64,000 nucleotides of DNA from Rahnella aceris (GCF_011684115.1 NZ_JAADJV010000002.1:247209-311208); one strand, 5' to 3'; positions 1 through 11,283 are shown, counted from the stretch's first letter. Program-made: numbers and translations. Notes: generated by a model from the sequence alone, not told the origin.

Positions 1-500
1 TCTTTAAAGAACGGCACCACCAGCTCGGTCGCTGGCGTATCTTTACCAATGGCATACATCGTGAAAGCGGCGGCCAGCGCAATGACTGACTGCCAGAAGT
101 ATTTCCAGCGGGCGATCAGCCCCTTGGTGTCTTTACGCACGACTTTGCGATAGTCATCGATAAAGCCCACCACACCGTAACCCAGCAATACGAACAGCAC
201 ACACCACACGTACGGATTGGACGGATAGGCCCACATCAATACGGAAATCGTGATAGACGCCAGAATCATCAGGCCGCCCATCGTTGGTGTACCACGTTTA
301 CTGAAATGTGATTCCGGGCCGTCGTTACGGACAATCTGGCCGAAAGACATTTTCTGCAGACGGGCAATCATGCGAGGCCCAATCCACAGCGACAGGAACA
401 AAGCGGTCAGCAGGCTGACAATGGCGCGAAACGTCAGATAAGAAAAGACGTTGAAGCCGGAATAATATTTGACCAAATGTTCGGCCAGCCAAACTAACAT
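1..500 (-). CDS. mraY: Phospho-MurNAc-pentapeptide translocase MraY (partial, N-terminal 166 residues)
   Basis: MraY is the integral membrane enzyme that transfers phospho-MurNAc-pentapeptide from UDP to undecaprenyl phosphate, making lipid I. The visible N-terminus starts [16 protein letters not shown] and continues through [32 protein letters not shown] and [10 protein letters not shown], which are family signatures; the FIDDYRK region carries the first conserved aspartate pair. Hydrophobic segments alternate with cytoplasmic loops as expected. The gene runs off the left edge of the window, so roughly the last half is missing. The start ATG (498-500) lies inside the end of murF (stop 494-496), so the two genes overlap and are probably translationally coupled. 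Order and strand match the dcw cluster. Confidence 0.97.
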   Translation of the reverse strand, partial: MLVWLAEHLVKYYSGFNVFSYLTFRAIVSLLTALFLSLWIGPRMIARLQKMSFGQIVRNDGPESHFSKRGTPTMGGLMILASITISVLMWAYPSNPYVWCVLFVLLGYGVVGFIDDYRKVVRKDTKGLIARWKYFWQSVIALAAAFTMYAIGKDTPATELVVPFFK

Positions 501-1855
501 GTTGCATTCTCCTGTAACGCGCGTACTACCTGCTCCATTGCGGCACTACGTGAACCTTTAATCAAAACGGTAATTACCGCATGTTCAGACAGTAAGCTCG
601 TTAAACGGGCCGTCAGGGCTGCCTTATCTTCCAGATGTTCACCACACCCGCTGACATCACTGATGATGCGGCTGTCATGACCAATGCTGAATACTTTGTC
701 GATACCGGCGTCGCGGATAGCTTCACCGACCTGACGATGGCAATGTTCGCTTTCAGCGCCCAGTTCAGCCATATCGCCCACTGCCATCACGCGGTAGCCC
801 GGCATTTCCGCCAGCACCTGTGCGGCAGCGGTCATTGAACCCACATTCGCGTTGTAGCTGTCATCAAGCAAGGTTTTGCCCTCGCTGATAACGATCGGGA
901 ATAAGCGCCCTTTCACGGATTGCAGCGTCGCCAGCCCGGCGCGCACGTTCTCCGGCGATGCACCGACAGACATTGCCAGCGCAGCCGCAGCGAGTGCGTT
1001 AGCGATATTGTGACGACCCGGAACCGGCAGCGAGACATCAATGCTGCCCTGAGGAGAATGCAGTGTGAACGCGGTATTCAGCGGGCTGATGTTGACATCA
1101 GTGGCACTGAAATCGATGCCTTCACCGAAAGCGGGAGAAAAACGCCAGACGGTTTTACCGTTCAGCTTATGCTGCCAGTTCGCCCAATCGTTGTTATCCG
1201 CATTGATCACGGCAATGCCGTTTTCCGGCAGACCATCGAAAATCTCGCCTTTCGCACGGGCCACGCCTGCGAGGGAACCGAAACCCTCCAGATGTGCGGC
1301 GGACAAGTTATTCACCAGCGCCGTTTCAGGTCGTGCCAGGGCAGTGGTGTAGGCGATTTCACCCGCATGATTCGCACCCATTTCGATGACAGCAAAATCA
1401 TGTTCTGCCGTTAAGCGCAGCAACGTCAGAGGAACGCCAATGTCGTTATTGAAGTTGCCTGCGGTATACAGCACATTGCCGCACTCGCGCAAAATCGCCG
1501 CGGTCATCTCTTTCACAGACGTCTTGCCGGAAGAACCGGTCAGGCCGACGACACGCGCCGGAACCTGCTGACGCACCCAGCCGCCCAGTTGCCCGAGCGC
1601 AATACGGGTGTCAGCAACCACTAACTGAGGAACATCTACCGGTAAGCGCTTACTTACCAGTAAAGCCCCTGAACCGGCTTTTACGGCATCAGCGGCAAAG
1701 TCGTGGGCATCGAATTTTTCGCCTTTCAGGGCGACAAACAAACAGCCTTCAGTGATCTGACGGGTGTCCGTCGTCACGCTGTCAATTTGAGTATCAGTGC
1801 CGATGAGCTCAGCGTTGAGCGCATCAGCCAGCGTTTGCAGGGAAACACGGATCAT
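494..1855 (-). CDS. murF: UDP-MurNAc-tripeptide--D-Ala-D-Ala ligase MurF
   Basis: MurF is the cytoplasmic ATP-dependent ligase that adds D-Ala-D-Ala to UDP-MurNAc-tripeptide, the last soluble step of peptidoglycan precursor synthesis. The 453-residue product has an N-terminal UDP-MurNAc-binding domain, the Mur ligase P-loop ([14 protein letters not shown], about residue 105), the central-domain motif [12 protein letters not shown] and the C-terminal segment [13 protein letters not shown]. Length matches the family (about 452). Its ATG at 1853-1855 overlaps the murE stop by four bases, and its own stop lies within the start of mraY, so it sits in a tightly coupled operon. Confidence 0.98.
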   Translation of the reverse strand: MIRVSLQTLADALNAELIGTDTQIDSVTTDTRQITEGCLFVALKGEKFDAHDFAADAVKAGSGALLVSKRLPVDVPQLVVADTRIALGQLGGWVRQQVPARVVGLTGSSGKTSVKEMTAAILRECGNVLYTAGNFNNDIGVPLTLLRLTAEHDFAVIEMGANHAGEIAYTTALARPETALVNNLSAAHLEGFGSLAGVARAKGEIFDGLPENGIAVINADNNDWANWQHKLNGKTVWRFSPAFGEGIDFSATDVNISPLNTAFTLHSPQGSIDVSLPVPGRHNIANALAAAALAMSVGASPENVRAGLATLQSVKGRLFPIVISEGKTLLDDSYNANVGSMTAAAQVLAEMPGYRVMAVGDMAELGAESEHCHRQVGEAIRDAGIDKVFSIGHDSRIISDVSGCGEHLEDKAALTARLTSLLSEHAVITVLIKGSRSAAMEQVVRALQENATC

Positions 1856-3339
1856 GCGATCACCCCCAGCAAACGTGCAACCGTCACACGGTCGGAATAG
1901 TCGAGACGCTGGTTTCCGACGAGCTGGTAATCCTCATGCCCTTTACCGGCAATCAACACAACGTCGTCTTCTTTCGCCTGCATGATCGCGCTGGTGACTG
2001 CTTCTGCGCGGCCATGGATTTCCTGCACACGTCCTGCATCAAGCAGACCGGCAAGGATATCTGCAACGATAGCGCGAGGCTCTTCGCTGCGAGGATTATC
2101 ATCGGTAACAATCACGCGGTCAGCGTATTGCTCAGCAATAGCGCCCATCAGCGGACGCTTGCCTTTATCGCGATCTCCACCGCAACCAAAAACGCACCAC
2201 AACGTGCCACGACAATGTAGCCGCGCTGCCGCCAGCGCTTTTTCCAGTGCGTCAGGAGTGTGCGCATAATCAACCACTGCCGTAGGTTTACCCGGCGCAT
2301 TGAAAACTTCCATACGGCCACAAACCGGTTGCAGCTGAGAGGCGGTCGCCAGTAATTGCGCCAGCGGATAATCCAGAGAAAGCAGCGTGGCCAGCGCAAC
2401 CAGCAGATTGCTGACGTTGAAGGCCCCCATCAGGCGGCTCTCCAGCTTGCCTTCACCCCAGCTTGAATCGATGTTTACGGTGGCACCGTTATCGTGATAA
2501 TTCACGCTACGTGCCACCAGCCAGCGGCCACTCCAGCCTGCCGGAATTTTGTCTTCCATGCTGACCGCAATAGCATTTGGCGTTTTCGCCAGCCAGCGTG
2601 CACCGACTTCATCGTCAGCATTGATAATTTTTTGACCGACCTGATGTGAGGCGAAAAGCTGCCATTTGGCATCTTCATAGCTTTGCATATCACCGTGGTA
2701 ATCAAGGTGATCACGGCTCAGGTTGGTAAATGCGGCAGCGGCAAACGGCAGTGCGGCAACACGGTGCTGAACCAGCCCGTGTGAAGAAACTTCCATTGCG
2801 GCAAAGGTTGCACCCAGTTTCACCAGGTCAGCCAGAATGTGCTGAACCTGTACGGCAGAACCGGTGGTGTTTTCCGCTGGTATCACGTTATCCAGCAGGC
2901 CATTGCCCACAGTGCCCATCACGGCACTGGTTTCGCCCAGCAACTGGCTCCATTGCGCCAGCAGTTGCGTGGTCGTGGTTTTGCCGTTGGTGCCAGTTAC
3001 GCCAACCAGACGTAATTCTTTGCCCGGTTGCTGGTAAAAACGTCCCGCCAGCTCTGACAGCAGAATATTGAGATCCTCAAGATAAACCACCGGTACGCCA
3101 TGCATCTGGCAGACCGTTCCGTGCTGTTGCTCACCCTTTGCCTCGGCCACAACGGCGGCGACGCCCTGGGCAATTGCCTGGGGAATAAAACGACGCCCGT
3201 CACTGGTATGGCCTGAAACCGCGACAAACAGATCGCCAGCAGCCGCAACGCGGCTGTCCAGAATCATGTCTTTTAGCGCTACCGCCGGGGCATCACTCAC
3301 CCAGGGCGCTAAGATGTCGCGCAAATTACGATCTGCCAC
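1852..3339 (-). CDS. murE: UDP-MurNAc-L-Ala-D-Glu--meso-diaminopimelate ligase MurE
   Basis: MurE is the cytoplasmic ligase that adds the third peptide residue to UDP-MurNAc-L-Ala-D-Glu. The 495-residue sequence has the Mur P-loop [15 protein letters not shown] (about residue 115) and the C-terminal motif [13 protein letters not shown] is the established signature for meso-diaminopimelate rather than lysine specificity, as expected for a Gram-negative. [12 protein letters not shown] and the [13 protein letters not shown] segment are typical of the central ATP domain. The first 14 bases of murE overlap the end of ftsI, and its end overlaps the murF start (ATGA). Confidence 0.98.
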   Translation of the reverse strand: MADRNLRDILAPWVSDAPAVALKDMILDSRVAAAGDLFVAVSGHTSDGRRFIPQAIAQGVAAVVAEAKGEQQHGTVCQMHGVPVVYLEDLNILLSELAGRFYQQPGKELRLVGVTGTNGKTTTTQLLAQWSQLLGETSAVMGTVGNGLLDNVIPAENTTGSAVQVQHILADLVKLGATFAAMEVSSHGLVQHRVAALPFAAAAFTNLSRDHLDYHGDMQSYEDAKWQLFASHQVGQKIINADDEVGARWLAKTPNAIAVSMEDKIPAGWSGRWLVARSVNYHDNGATVNIDSSWGEGKLESRLMGAFNVSNLLVALATLLSLDYPLAQLLATASQLQPVCGRMEVFNAPGKPTAVVDYAHTPDALEKALAAARLHCRGTLWCVFGCGGDRDKGKRPLMGAIAEQYADRVIVTDDNPRSEEPRAIVADILAGLLDAGRVQEIHGRAEAVTSAIMQAKEDDVVLIAGKGHEDYQLVGNQRLDYSDRVTVARLLGVIA

Positions 3340-5089
3340 CTGAAGCCTCTTTTTGATTATTCACTATGTCTGCGTTTTCATCGGCAGTCAGCGCATCCGG
3401 TTCAACGTTCATGGTGCGCAATACGCCGCCCATGATGGCGCCAAACACCGGTGCGGAAACGGCCCCACCGTAATATTTCCCTGCCTGTGGATCGTTGATA
3501 ACCACCACAAGGGCAAATCTTGGATTGCTTGCTGGCGCAACGCCGGCGGTATAGGCAATGTATTTGTTAACGTACTTCCCATCCGGGCCGACTTTTTTTG
3601 CGGTACCGGTTTTAATCGCAATGCGATAGCCCTTGATTGCCGCTTTCACGCCACCGCCGCCAGGCAGTGCCACGCTTTCCATCATATGCACAACGGTACG
3701 TACCAGCGGTTCAGGGAAGACGCGCTCGCCGGACACCGGCGGATCAACTCGTGTGATCGACAATGGGCGATAAACGCCCATGCTGCCGATTGTTGCGTAG
3801 ACTCGCGCTAGCTGGAGAGGTGTCACCATTAGCCCGTAGCCGAAAGAGAAGGTGGCCCTCTCTATGTCAGACCACCGTTGTTTTTTAGGGTATAAGCCAC
3901 TGCTTTCTCCGACCAGCCCCAAATTGGTCGGTTTTCCCAATCCGAATCGCGAGTAAGTATCTACCAGCTCAGCGGATGGCATCGATAACGCCAGTCGTGA
4001 AACACCGACGTTACTCGACTTCTGCAAGATACCCGTAACGGAAAGCTCCGCGTAACGGGCCACATCTTTAATCTCATGACCGTTAATCCGGTACGGCAAA
4101 GTATTCAGTACGCTGTTCTCGCGCACCACACCGTTTTTCAATGCCGTCATCACCACCATCGGTTTCACTGTGGAACCCGGTTCGAAGATGTCGGTGATGG
4201 CACGGTTACGCATCACGTCTTTTGGCGTATCCGGCATGTTATTCGGGTTGTAGGACGGGCTGTTAGCCATCGCCAGCACTTCACCGGTTTGCACGTCAAC
4301 CAGCACCGCAGTGCCCGACTCGGCTTTGTTGAATGCCACGGCGTTGTTAAGCTCGCGGTAAACCAGCGCCTGCAAACGCTCATCGATGCTGAGCGCCAGA
4401 TTGTGTGCTGCCTGGCTGTCTACAGTAGAAATATCCTCGATGACGCGCCCGAAGCGGTCTTTACGAATGGTACGTTCACCCGGTTTACCGGTCAGCCAGC
4501 GGTCAAAACTCTTCTCGACGCCTTCAATACCTTCGCCGTCGATATTGGTGACGCCAATAACATGCGACGTCACCTGCCCGGCCGGGTAATAGCGGCGGGA
4601 TTCCTGACGCAGGGAAATCCCCGGCAGTTTGAGTTTACGGATATATTCCCCGACCGCAGGATTGACCTGACGCGCCAGATACACGAAGCGCCCATTTGGA
4701 TTGGCAGTAATGCGGGAAGAAAGTTGGGTAAGAGGCATATTCAGTGCATCGGCCAGCGCTTTCCATTTGGTATCGGAGGTGATACCGCCGCGATCGCTAA
4801 TTTCTTTTGGGTCAGCCCAGATGGCATTAACCGGTACACTGACCGCCAGCGGGCGACCAGAGCGATCGGTAATCATGCCACGGGAGGTTGGAATGGTTTG
4901 TACGCGAAGGGAACGCAGGTCACCTTCCTTCACCAGCTTATCCGGATTAATCACCTGCAGATACGCCACACGCAACATCAGGCCAACCAATGCCAGCAGG
5001 ATACAAGCGCACAACAACGCAAAACGCCAGCTGATAAAGCTGGCTTGATTTTCGGGACGCTTTAACTTCGCAGTGCGTGTTGCTTTCAT
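3326..5089 (-). CDS. ftsI: Septal peptidoglycan transpeptidase FtsI (PBP3)
   Basis: FtsI is the division-specific transpeptidase that cross-links septal peptidoglycan and is the target of several beta-lactams. The 587-residue protein has a short cytoplasmic tail, one membrane anchor at about residues 21-40 ([19 protein letters not shown]), a dimerisation domain and a C-terminal penicillin-binding domain. The active-site SXXK motif is EPGSTVKP with Ser306, followed by the SSN motif (QKSSNVGVS) and KTG ([10 protein letters not shown]). Length matches E. coli FtsI (588). It lies between ftsL (28 bases upstream) and murE (overlapping), the conserved dcw order. Confidence 0.98.
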   Translation of the reverse strand: MKATRTAKLKRPENQASFISWRFALLCACILLALVGLMLRVAYLQVINPDKLVKEGDLRSLRVQTIPTSRGMITDRSGRPLAVSVPVNAIWADPKEISDRGGITSDTKWKALADALNMPLTQLSSRITANPNGRFVYLARQVNPAVGEYIRKLKLPGISLRQESRRYYPAGQVTSHVIGVTNIDGEGIEGVEKSFDRWLTGKPGERTIRKDRFGRVIEDISTVDSQAAHNLALSIDERLQALVYRELNNAVAFNKAESGTAVLVDVQTGEVLAMANSPSYNPNNMPDTPKDVMRNRAITDIFEPGSTVKPMVVMTALKNGVVRENSVLNTLPYRINGHEIKDVARYAELSVTGILQKSSNVGVSRLALSMPSAELVDTYSRFGLGKPTNLGLVGESSGLYPKKQRWSDIERATFSFGYGLMVTPLQLARVYATIGSMGVYRPLSITRVDPPVSGERVFPEPLVRTVVHMMESVALPGGGGVKAAIKGYRIAIKTGTAKKVGPDGKYVNKYIAYTAGVAPASNPRFALVVVINDPQAGKYYGGAVSAPVFGAIMGGVLRTMNVEPDALTADENADIVNNQKEASGGRS

Positions 5090-5116
5090 TCGCTGCCTGT
5101 ATTCTCCGTGCGCATT

Positions 5117-5437
5117 TTAAGGCTGAACCACAATAATTTCTTGAGATGGATCAACGTGTTGCATTTGCAATTTCTCCGTTGCGATGCGTTCTACCCGGCT
5201 GTGATCACCGAGGGCGTTCTCTTCAAGGATCAGGTTGCGCCATTCAATGTCCAGCGCATCCCTTTCCAGGACTAATTGTTCGCGCTGAGCCGTCAGCAAA
5301 CGCGTACGGTGAGCGGTAGTGACCACTAAAATTGCGCTGACCAAAACGGCGATCATCAGAATTAACGGGATCTTGCCGTTGCGAAGGATATCGCTGGCGA
5401 TCACTCCTACTAATCCGTGGCGTTCGTTGCCTATCAC
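5117..5437 (-). CDS. ftsL: Cell division protein FtsL
   Basis: FtsL is a small bitopic inner-membrane divisome protein that links FtsB/FtsQ to FtsW/FtsI. The 106-residue product has a basic cytoplasmic N-terminus, one membrane segment (about residues 26-43, [18 protein letters not shown]) and a periplasmic coiled-coil region rich in Leu and Glu/Arg ([19 protein letters not shown]). The start overlaps the rsmH stop by four bases. Length is close to the E. coli 121-residue form, with a shorter N-terminus. Identification rests on topology plus position between rsmH and ftsI. Confidence 0.95.
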   Translation of the reverse strand: MIGNERHGLVGVIASDILRNGKIPLILMIAVLVSAILVVTTAHRTRLLTAQREQLVLERDALDIEWRNLILEENALGDHSRVERIATEKLQMQHVDPSQEIIVVQP

Positions 5438-6375
5438 GCGGTTGTTCTCTCAGCAAAACGCAGAACAGAACTGCGTGCCCGCGGGTTTTCTGCCACTTCG
5501 GCTTCAGAGGGCATCATTTTCCCGACTGATTTCAGAGAACGTCCACCAAGTTCCGCGATTTGCGCTTCCGTCATCGGGATACCGGCTGGCACCTGCGCGC
5601 CACGGCTATGCTGACGGATGAAGCGTTTCACAATCCGGTCTTCCAGAGAGTGGAAGCTGATCACGGATAAACGTCCTTCAGGTGCCAAAATTTCCAGTGC
5701 GCCATCCAGCGCACGTTCAATCTCTTCCAGCTCACTGTTGATGTAGATACGGATCGCCTGGAAGCTGCGCGTGGCCGGATGCTTGTGCTTCTCACGAACT
5801 GGCGAGGCATTAGCGATCAGATCCGCCAGCTCTTTAGTCCGGGTCATCGGCAATTCGCGGTTACGCTCAACGATCGCGCGTGCAATGCGTTTGGCAAAAC
5901 GCTCTTCACCAAAAGTTTTCAACACCCAGGCAATATCTTCGGCTTCGGCTTTCATCAGCCATTCAGCTGCTGAATAACCACGGGTAGGATCCATACGCAT
6001 ATCCAGAGGCCCGTCACGCATAAATGAGAATCCACGTTCAGGATCATCAAGCTGAGGAGAAGAAACGCCTAAATCCAGCAGTACGCCGTCGATCTTGCCT
6101 TCGAGACCCCGATCCCGCACATAGTCGGCCAGATCAGAAAAAGGTCCGTGAACGATAGAGAAACGCGGATCATCAATAGATTCTGCGGCTTTGATCGCCT
6201 GTGGATCACGGTCAATCGCCAGCAAGCGTCCGTCCGGCCCAAGCTGGGACAGAATCAGACGTGAATGGCCACCACGGCCAAAAGTTCCGTCTATGTAAAT
6301 GCCGTCCTGTCGAATGTTGAGGCCGTTAACGGCTTCATCCAGCAAAACGGAAGTGTGTTTGTAGTTTTCAACCAT
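5434..6375 (-). CDS. rsmH: 16S rRNA (cytosine-1402 N4) methyltransferase RsmH
   Basis: RsmH (formerly MraW) uses S-adenosylmethionine to methylate N4 of C1402 in 16S rRNA, tuning the ribosomal P site. The 313-residue product starts [16 protein letters not shown] and contains the SAM-binding motif [14 protein letters not shown], then [29 protein letters not shown] and the C-terminal [15 protein letters not shown], all family signatures. It starts 2 bases after mraZ ends and overlaps ftsL, as in other Enterobacterales. Confidence 0.98.
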   Translation of the reverse strand: MVENYKHTSVLLDEAVNGLNIRQDGIYIDGTFGRGGHSRLILSQLGPDGRLLAIDRDPQAIKAAESIDDPRFSIVHGPFSDLADYVRDRGLEGKIDGVLLDLGVSSPQLDDPERGFSFMRDGPLDMRMDPTRGYSAAEWLMKAEAEDIAWVLKTFGEERFAKRIARAIVERNRELPMTRTKELADLIANASPVREKHKHPATRSFQAIRIYINSELEEIERALDGALEILAPEGRLSVISFHSLEDRIVKRFIRQHSRGAQVPAGIPMTEAQIAELGGRSLKSVGKMMPSEAEVAENPRARSSVLRFAERTTA

Positions 6376-6377
6376 GC

Positions 6378-6836
6378 TTATAATGACAAGTCCTGTAATC
6401 GGTCAGAAAGTGGCTCCTGAGACGATTGTTCAGCGTCGATGTCTTCCTTAACTTGTTGATACCAGGTCTGTTCATCCCACAATTCAAACTTATTGAACTG
6501 CCCAACCAGCATCACTTCTTTTGCGAGCCCGGCATGCTGACGCAATGTTGTTGCAATCAGCAGACGCCCGGCGTTATCCATCTGACATTCACTGGCATGC
6601 CCCAGTAAAAGGCGCTGAATACGGCGCTCAATGGGGTTCATACTCGACAGACGGGACAATTTTTGTTCGATAACTTCCCACTCAGGGAGGGGGTAAAGGA
6701 GGAGACATGGGTGATGGAGGTCTATGGTGCACACCATTTGACCTTGCGATTCTTCGCTCAGTAAATCCCGATAACGGGTGGGTACGGCAAGTCGCCCTTT
6801 ACTGTCGAGGTTAACCATCGTCGCGCCACGAAACAT
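6378..6836 (-). CDS. mraZ: Transcriptional regulator MraZ
   Basis: MraZ is a DNA-binding protein of the SpoVT/AbrB fold that represses its own dcw promoter by binding repeated GTGGG elements. The 152-residue protein has two tandem copies of the MraZ domain. The first begins [21 protein letters not shown]; the second contains [18 protein letters not shown]. It is the first gene of the cluster, and the repeats expected for its operator lie directly upstream (6856-6890). Length equals the E. coli protein. Confidence 0.98.
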   Translation of the reverse strand: MFRGATMVNLDSKGRLAVPTRYRDLLSEESQGQMVCTIDLHHPCLLLYPLPEWEVIEQKLSRLSSMNPIERRIQRLLLGHASECQMDNAGRLLIATTLRQHAGLAKEVMLVGQFNKFELWDEQTWYQQVKEDIDAEQSSQEPLSDRLQDLSL

Positions 6837-6855
6837 GACCGCTCTACCCCTCTGT

Positions 6856-6890
6856 GACCCTTTTCACCACTTTCCCCCACAAATTCCCAC
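6856..6890 (-). promoter_or_regulatory. MraZ operator: GTGGG repeats at 10-bp spacing
   Basis: Read on the minus strand the segment contains GTGGG (6886-6890), GTGGG (6876-6880), GTGGT (6866-6870) and a weaker GGGTC (6856-6860), each exactly ten bases apart. MraZ is known to bind tandem TGGGN5 elements of this form between its promoter and its start codon. The site lies between the predicted -10 box and the mraZ ATG, so bound MraZ would block transcription of the dcw cluster. Confidence 0.85.
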
Positions 6891-6897
6891 AGAAAAG

Positions 6898-6927
6898 AGT
6901 TTACGGATGGTTTTAAAACCTTGTCAA
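6898..6927 (-). promoter_or_regulatory. Sigma-70 promoter of the dcw cluster (Pmra)
   Basis: On the minus strand a perfect -35 box TTGACA (6922-6927) is followed after 18 bases by TAAACT (6898-6903). It lies immediately upstream of the MraZ repeats and agrees in position with the E. coli mra promoter, which drives the whole cluster. Confidence 0.8.
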
Positions 6928-7505
6928 GCCAGAGCGGAGACGGTTTGGCAATATTTACGCAGCCACACAAATGCTTAGCGCAATGTGATGAGGTTTTTTA
7001 GAGGGGGTATAGAAAATAACGTCATGATTAGTTGAAGAAATTTCGGAGGGTTAATAATTTCGTTTAAAAAAAAGCCAAACTGAACATTATTTAACTATTT
7101 ATATTCTTCTGCTATCCAACTCTCATTTCCTGACCGTTTTGCCTTAACAAAAATCATTTTCAATTTTTTTCTGGCTGTCACGTCTAAATCAACATCATTT
7201 TACATGCCAACCCGCATGGCATAAGCCTTCGGGCAGATTTAAAAGCCATCAGTACCGCAGCAAACTCACACCGCTGGAATTTAAGCGGGGAATTCTACAG
7301 CACTTTTGCGGCGAGCATTAACGTATTTTAGAAATTGATTGGAAGGTTTATATCAGCGGAAGGAAAGCAAAAACATTTGTTAATAATTCAGCAGTCTGGG
7401 AATGCTCCTAAATTGCCCATTAAAGTCATATGGGAATTCTCGTATTTTGATTATCAGAAACGGCAACGCAAATTACCGGAATGTTTTAACGCGATTCAGC
7501 AACGG
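6928..7505. other. Intergenic region between the dcw promoter and cra
   Basis: About 580 bases of AT-rich DNA with no convincing coding sequence on either strand. Apart from a short inverted repeat around 7204-7220 (ATGCCA ... TGGCAT) I see no clear promoter, RNA gene or repeat. E. coli also has a long gene-free gap here. Confidence 0.5.
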
Positions 7506-7538
7506 TGAAAAAGACGGGCAGTCAGGTGAATACCCGTC
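7506..7538 (-). terminator. Rho-independent terminator after cra
   Basis: On the minus strand GACGGG (7533-7538) pairs with CCCGTC (7513-7518) and is followed by a TTTTT run. It starts six bases past the cra stop codon. Confidence 0.7.
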
Positions 7539-7544
7539 CGGGGT

Positions 7545-8549
7545 TTATTTGCGGCTCAGGCGACCACGGCGGAACAAATTACGGCGGATACGGGTCAGCC
7601 CTGCTTTCGGCTTCTTCGGCTCATCCAGACAGGCCAGAACCAGCTCCAGTACACGTTCAGCCACATCGCGGTGACGCTGCGCCACGGCCAGAACCGGGCA
7701 TTCGAGGAAATCGAGCAGCTCGTTATCGCCGAATGTGGCAATAGCGAGATTGACCGGTAAACGCCCTTCCATTTTCAGCGTCACGTCCATCACACCCTGT
7801 AACAGCTGGAATGACGTCGTAAATAACGCCTGCGGCATCGGGTGCGTTTTTAGCCATTCGGCAAACACTATGGCCGCTGATTCACGATCATAAGCATTGG
7901 CATAAAGGTATTCCGGCTGGCGTGGATCTTCAGCCCATGCCTGGCGGAATCCCTGCTCGCGCAGAAAACTCACGGAAAGCTCAGGCAGCGCGCCGAGATA
8001 CAATACCGATTCAGCAGGAAAGGTGCGCAACTCCTGCGCCAGCATCAGTGCGTCATCCTGATCGGCACCCACAACACTGATGAAGTGTTCGGGATCCAGA
8101 GCGCGATCAAGCGCAATGATCGGGAAATCATCGTTGGCCCAGCGCTGATAGAAAGGATGTTCCGGCGGCAATGACGTGGAGATAATGATCGCATCTACCT
8201 GACGTTGCAGCAGATGTTCGATGCAGCGCATTTCGTTGTCAGGCTGATCTTCTGAACAGGCGATTAGCAGTTGATAACCCCGCTGACGGGCCTGACGCTC
8301 GAGGAAGTTGGCGATTTTGGTGTAACTGGTATTTTCCAGATCGGGGATCACCAGGCCAATAGAACGGGTGCGACCGGCGCGTAAACCCGCTGCCACCGCA
8401 TTCGGGTGATAGTTATGTTCCTTCACGACAGCCATAACTTTTTCGACTGTCTTATCGCTGACACGATACTGTTTCGCTTTGCCATTAATCACATAACTGG
8501 CCGTTGTACGCGAAACGCCCGCTAACCTCGCGATCTCATCCAGCTTCAC
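7545..8549 (-). CDS. cra: Catabolite repressor/activator Cra (FruR)
   Basis: Cra is a LacI-family regulator that senses fructose phosphates and controls the direction of carbon flow, repressing glycolytic and activating gluconeogenic genes. The 334-residue protein opens with the LacI-type helix-turn-helix ([20 protein letters not shown]) and hinge ([13 protein letters not shown]), followed by a periplasmic-binding-protein-like effector domain ([18 protein letters not shown]). Length matches E. coli FruR (334). It lies between mraZ and ilvH as in E. coli and has its own terminator. Confidence 0.97.
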   Translation of the reverse strand: MKLDEIARLAGVSRTTASYVINGKAKQYRVSDKTVEKVMAVVKEHNYHPNAVAAGLRAGRTRSIGLVIPDLENTSYTKIANFLERQARQRGYQLLIACSEDQPDNEMRCIEHLLQRQVDAIIISTSLPPEHPFYQRWANDDFPIIALDRALDPEHFISVVGADQDDALMLAQELRTFPAESVLYLGALPELSVSFLREQGFRQAWAEDPRQPEYLYANAYDRESAAIVFAEWLKTHPMPQALFTTSFQLLQGVMDVTLKMEGRLPVNLAIATFGDNELLDFLECPVLAVAQRHRDVAERVLELVLACLDEPKKPKAGLTRIRRNLFRRGRLSRK

Positions 8550-8639
8550 TGAGAAACCCCTTAATAAAGATAATGCTTTATCTAACCGCAGAAGCCTCTG
8601 CCGGGCAAGGTGTTTTACCGAATCGCTTCACCTGTCTCG

Positions 8640-8673
8640 CAAAAAATAAAGCCCAACTCAAGAGCCGGGCTTT
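8640..8673 (-). terminator. Rho-independent terminator after ilvH
   Basis: On the minus strand AAAGCCC (8667-8673) pairs with GGGCTTT (8648-8654), followed by ATTTTTT. It lies about 40 bases beyond the ilvH stop and ends the ilvIH transcript before cra. Confidence 0.8.
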
Positions 8674-8715
8674 TAAATATCAGATAAGTTTCACATCTTG
8701 CTGATTATTTACGCT

Positions 8716-9207
8716 TTAGCGCATGATTTTGTCGCCACGGGAGACACCCACTATGCCGGAGCGCGCAACTTCGACGATTTCAGCCACATCACGGATACTG
8801 GCTAAAAACGCGTCCAGTTTGTCACTGGTACCCGCCAGCTGAACGGTGTAAAGCGTTGCTGTGACATCTACAATCTGACCGCGGAAAATCTCAGTAGAGC
8901 GTTTAACTTCTTCCCGGCCATAACCGGAAGCCTGCACCTTCACCAGCATGATTTCACGCTCAACGTGAGCACCCTGCACCAGCTCAGTGACTCGTAATAC
9001 GTCTACCAGCTTATGCAGCTGTTTTTCGATTTGCTCGAGCACCTTGGCATCACCCACGGTCTGAATCGTCATGCGCGACAAGGTAGGATCATCCGTCGGT
9101 GCAACGGTCAGGCTTTCAATGTTATAGCCACGCTGAGAGAACAGGCCAACCACGCGGGACAACGCGCCCGATTCGTTTTCCAGTAATACTGATAAAATCC
9201 GGCGCAT
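8716..9207 (-). CDS. ilvH: Acetolactate synthase III small (regulatory) subunit IlvH
   Basis: IlvH is the regulatory subunit of acetohydroxyacid synthase III. It binds valine through its N-terminal ACT domain and gives feedback inhibition to IlvI. The 163-residue product begins [19 protein letters not shown], the ACT-domain start seen in E. coli IlvH, and ends [10 protein letters not shown]. An in-frame start ten codons upstream (9237) exists, but it lies inside ilvI and the residues it adds are absent from homologues, so 9207 is preferred. It starts two bases after the ilvI stop. Confidence 0.97.
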   Translation of the reverse strand: MRRILSVLLENESGALSRVVGLFSQRGYNIESLTVAPTDDPTLSRMTIQTVGDAKVLEQIEKQLHKLVDVLRVTELVQGAHVEREIMLVKVQASGYGREEVKRSTEIFRGQIVDVTATLYTVQLAGTSDKLDAFLASIRDVAEIVEVARSGIVGVSRGDKIMR

Positions 9208-9209
9208 GA

Positions 9210-10928
9210 TCAGGTCCTCTCCGTTTTGCTTAACCACATTTCGTCCATCGCACCGCCACGGATGTGCATAGGGTAAACGTGTTCTGTTTCATCCACGCTG
9301 ATATCAACAAATACCAGACGATTTTTCTGTTCCAGCGCCAGCGCCAGCTTGCTTTCCAGCTCATCCGGCGTGCGGATAGCAATACCCACATGCCCGTAAG
9401 CTTCCGCCAGTTTCACGAAATCAGGCAGCGATTGCATGTAAGACTGAGAATGACGGCCGGAGTAAATCATGTCCTGCCACTGCTTCACCATGCCCAGATA
9501 GCCATTGTTCAGGTTCACGACGATCACTGGCAAATCGTATTGCAGCGCGGTCGACAGCTCCTGAATGTTCATCTGGATACTGCCGTCACCGGTCACACAA
9601 ATTACCGTCTCATCCGGCAGGCCGAGTTTCACACCCAGCGCAGCAGGCAGGCCAAAGCCCATCGTGCCGAGGCCACCGGAGTTGATCCAGCGACGCGGTT
9701 TATCGAACTTATAATACAATGCGGCAAACATCTGATGCTGCCCGACGTCCGACGTAACATAGGCATCGCCTTTGGTCAGACGGTGCAGCGTTTCGATAAC
9801 CGCCTGTGGCTTGATGGTACCGGTATTTTTGTCGTAGCTCAGGCACTCACGCCCGCGCCAGTTCTCAATATTTTGCCACCAGTCGCGCAGCGCATCGAAT
9901 TCCTGCTTTTCGTCGCTTTGTGCCAGCAATTCCAGCATCTGAATCAGCGTCTGCTTCGCATCACCCACAATCGGAATATCCGCATTCACGGTTTTGGAAA
10001 TGGACGTCGGGTCGATATCAATGTGCATAACCGTCGCATTCGGGCAGTACTTCGCCAGATTATTGGTGGTACGGTCGTCGAAACGCACACCTACACCGAA
10101 GATTAAATCCGCGTTGTGCATCGCCATATTGGCTTCGTAAGTACCGTGCATGCCGAGCATACCAAGGCTCTGGCGATGGGTACCGGGAAATGCGCCCAAC
10201 CCCATCAGGGAACTGGTGACGGGCAGATTCAGTTTCTCCGCCAGTTGCAGCAGTTCAGCATCACACTCAGAATTAATCGCACCGCCACCGACGTACAGCA
10301 CCGGTTTCTTCGCCGCCAGTAAAGTCTGGACTGCGCGCTTGATTTGCCCGCGATGGCCTTGCACCGTCGGGTTATAGGAGCGCATCGCAACCTGATCAGG
10401 ATAGGCGTAAGGCAGTTTAATCTGCGGGTTCACCACATCTTTTGGCAGGTCGACAACCACCGGGCCAGGACGGCCGGTAGAGGCAAGATAAAACGCTTTT
10501 TTCAGCACAGTCGGAATATCTTCCGCACGTTTTACCAGAAAACTGTGTTTCACCACCGGGCGGGAAATCCCCACCATGTCGCATTCCTGGAATGCGTCAT
10601 AACCGATGAGTGAACTGTGTACCTGGCCGGATAGCACCACTAGCGGAATGGAATCCATATAAGCCGTGGCAATGCCGGTGATCGCATTGGTTGCGCCGGG
10701 ACCGGAAGTCACCAGCACGACGCCCACGTCACCCGTGGCACGCGCATAACCGTCAGCCATATGAACAGCACCCTGTTCATGTCTCACCAGCACATGATCT
10801 ATCCCACCGACCGTATGCAGGGCATCATAGATATCCAACACCGCACCGCCGGGATAACCGAATACGTGCTTAACGCCCTGGTCGATTAACGACCGGACGA
10901 CCATCTCGGCTCCTGACAACATCTCCAT
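9210..10928 (-). CDS. ilvI: Acetolactate synthase III large (catalytic) subunit IlvI
   Basis: IlvI is the thiamine-diphosphate- and FAD-dependent catalytic subunit that condenses pyruvate to acetolactate, or pyruvate with 2-ketobutyrate, in valine, leucine and isoleucine synthesis. The 572-residue protein begins [19 protein letters not shown]. It has the catalytic glutamate in [16 protein letters not shown] and the C-terminal ThDP motif [15 protein letters not shown] followed by NLNNGYLG. Length matches E. coli (574). A good ribosome-binding site (GGAGG) lies 8-9 bases before the ATG. A promoter with a palindrome at its start site lies about 100 bases upstream. Confidence 0.98.
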   Translation of the reverse strand: MEMLSGAEMVVRSLIDQGVKHVFGYPGGAVLDIYDALHTVGGIDHVLVRHEQGAVHMADGYARATGDVGVVLVTSGPGATNAITGIATAYMDSIPLVVLSGQVHSSLIGYDAFQECDMVGISRPVVKHSFLVKRAEDIPTVLKKAFYLASTGRPGPVVVDLPKDVVNPQIKLPYAYPDQVAMRSYNPTVQGHRGQIKRAVQTLLAAKKPVLYVGGGAINSECDAELLQLAEKLNLPVTSSLMGLGAFPGTHRQSLGMLGMHGTYEANMAMHNADLIFGVGVRFDDRTTNNLAKYCPNATVMHIDIDPTSISKTVNADIPIVGDAKQTLIQMLELLAQSDEKQEFDALRDWWQNIENWRGRECLSYDKNTGTIKPQAVIETLHRLTKGDAYVTSDVGQHQMFAALYYKFDKPRRWINSGGLGTMGFGLPAALGVKLGLPDETVICVTGDGSIQMNIQELSTALQYDLPVIVVNLNNGYLGMVKQWQDMIYSGRHSQSYMQSLPDFVKLAEAYGHVGIAIRTPDELESKLALALEQKNRLVFVDISVDETEHVYPMHIRGGAMDEMWLSKTERT

Positions 10929-10995
10929 GGTTTTGCCTCCAGGCTTTTTGCTTCTTTTATAGGATGACTTGTGTTTCAGCTAGCTGTTCTATCAG

Positions 10996-11048
10996 CAGCA
11001 ATTTAAAGATAAATTGCTGAATTTTAGGACTTTCTATCGGGCTCACAA
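10996..11048 (-). promoter_or_regulatory. Probable ilvIH promoter with start-site palindrome
   Basis: On the minus strand TTGTGA (11043-11048), a 16-base spacer and TAAAAT (11021-11026) make a reasonable sigma-70 promoter. Directly downstream, CAGCAATTT and AAATTGCTG form a 9-bp inverted repeat with a 6-base centre (10996-11019), covering the predicted start site. Each arm resembles the YAG half of the Lrp consensus, and ilvIH is Lrp-controlled in E. coli. Assignment to Lrp is inference; the palindrome itself is directly seen. Confidence 0.5.
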
Positions 11049-11283
11049 AACCCTGCTGTTCTTATTGGCGTTCAAGAATCTAACTCAGTACCTTAGCGTC
11101 AGAACCGGAGTCAGGCAAACGCCAAAAATTCTGCACAGGCATGATTTTATCGCCTCGCACTGCCTTCATTCTCCCGCTCGGGACAAAACACTGCCTGTGA
11201 GCACTAACCAGTCAGAAATATCAGGAAGGCTGGAAAAATTACAGTATTAAATTATGTCCATAGCGGACCTGAAACTAAAACGA
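11049..11283. other. Intergenic region upstream of ilvI
   Basis: No coding sequence is convincing here. In E. coli the corresponding region holds several upstream Lrp sites. I cannot place them individually in this sequence. Confidence 0.35.
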
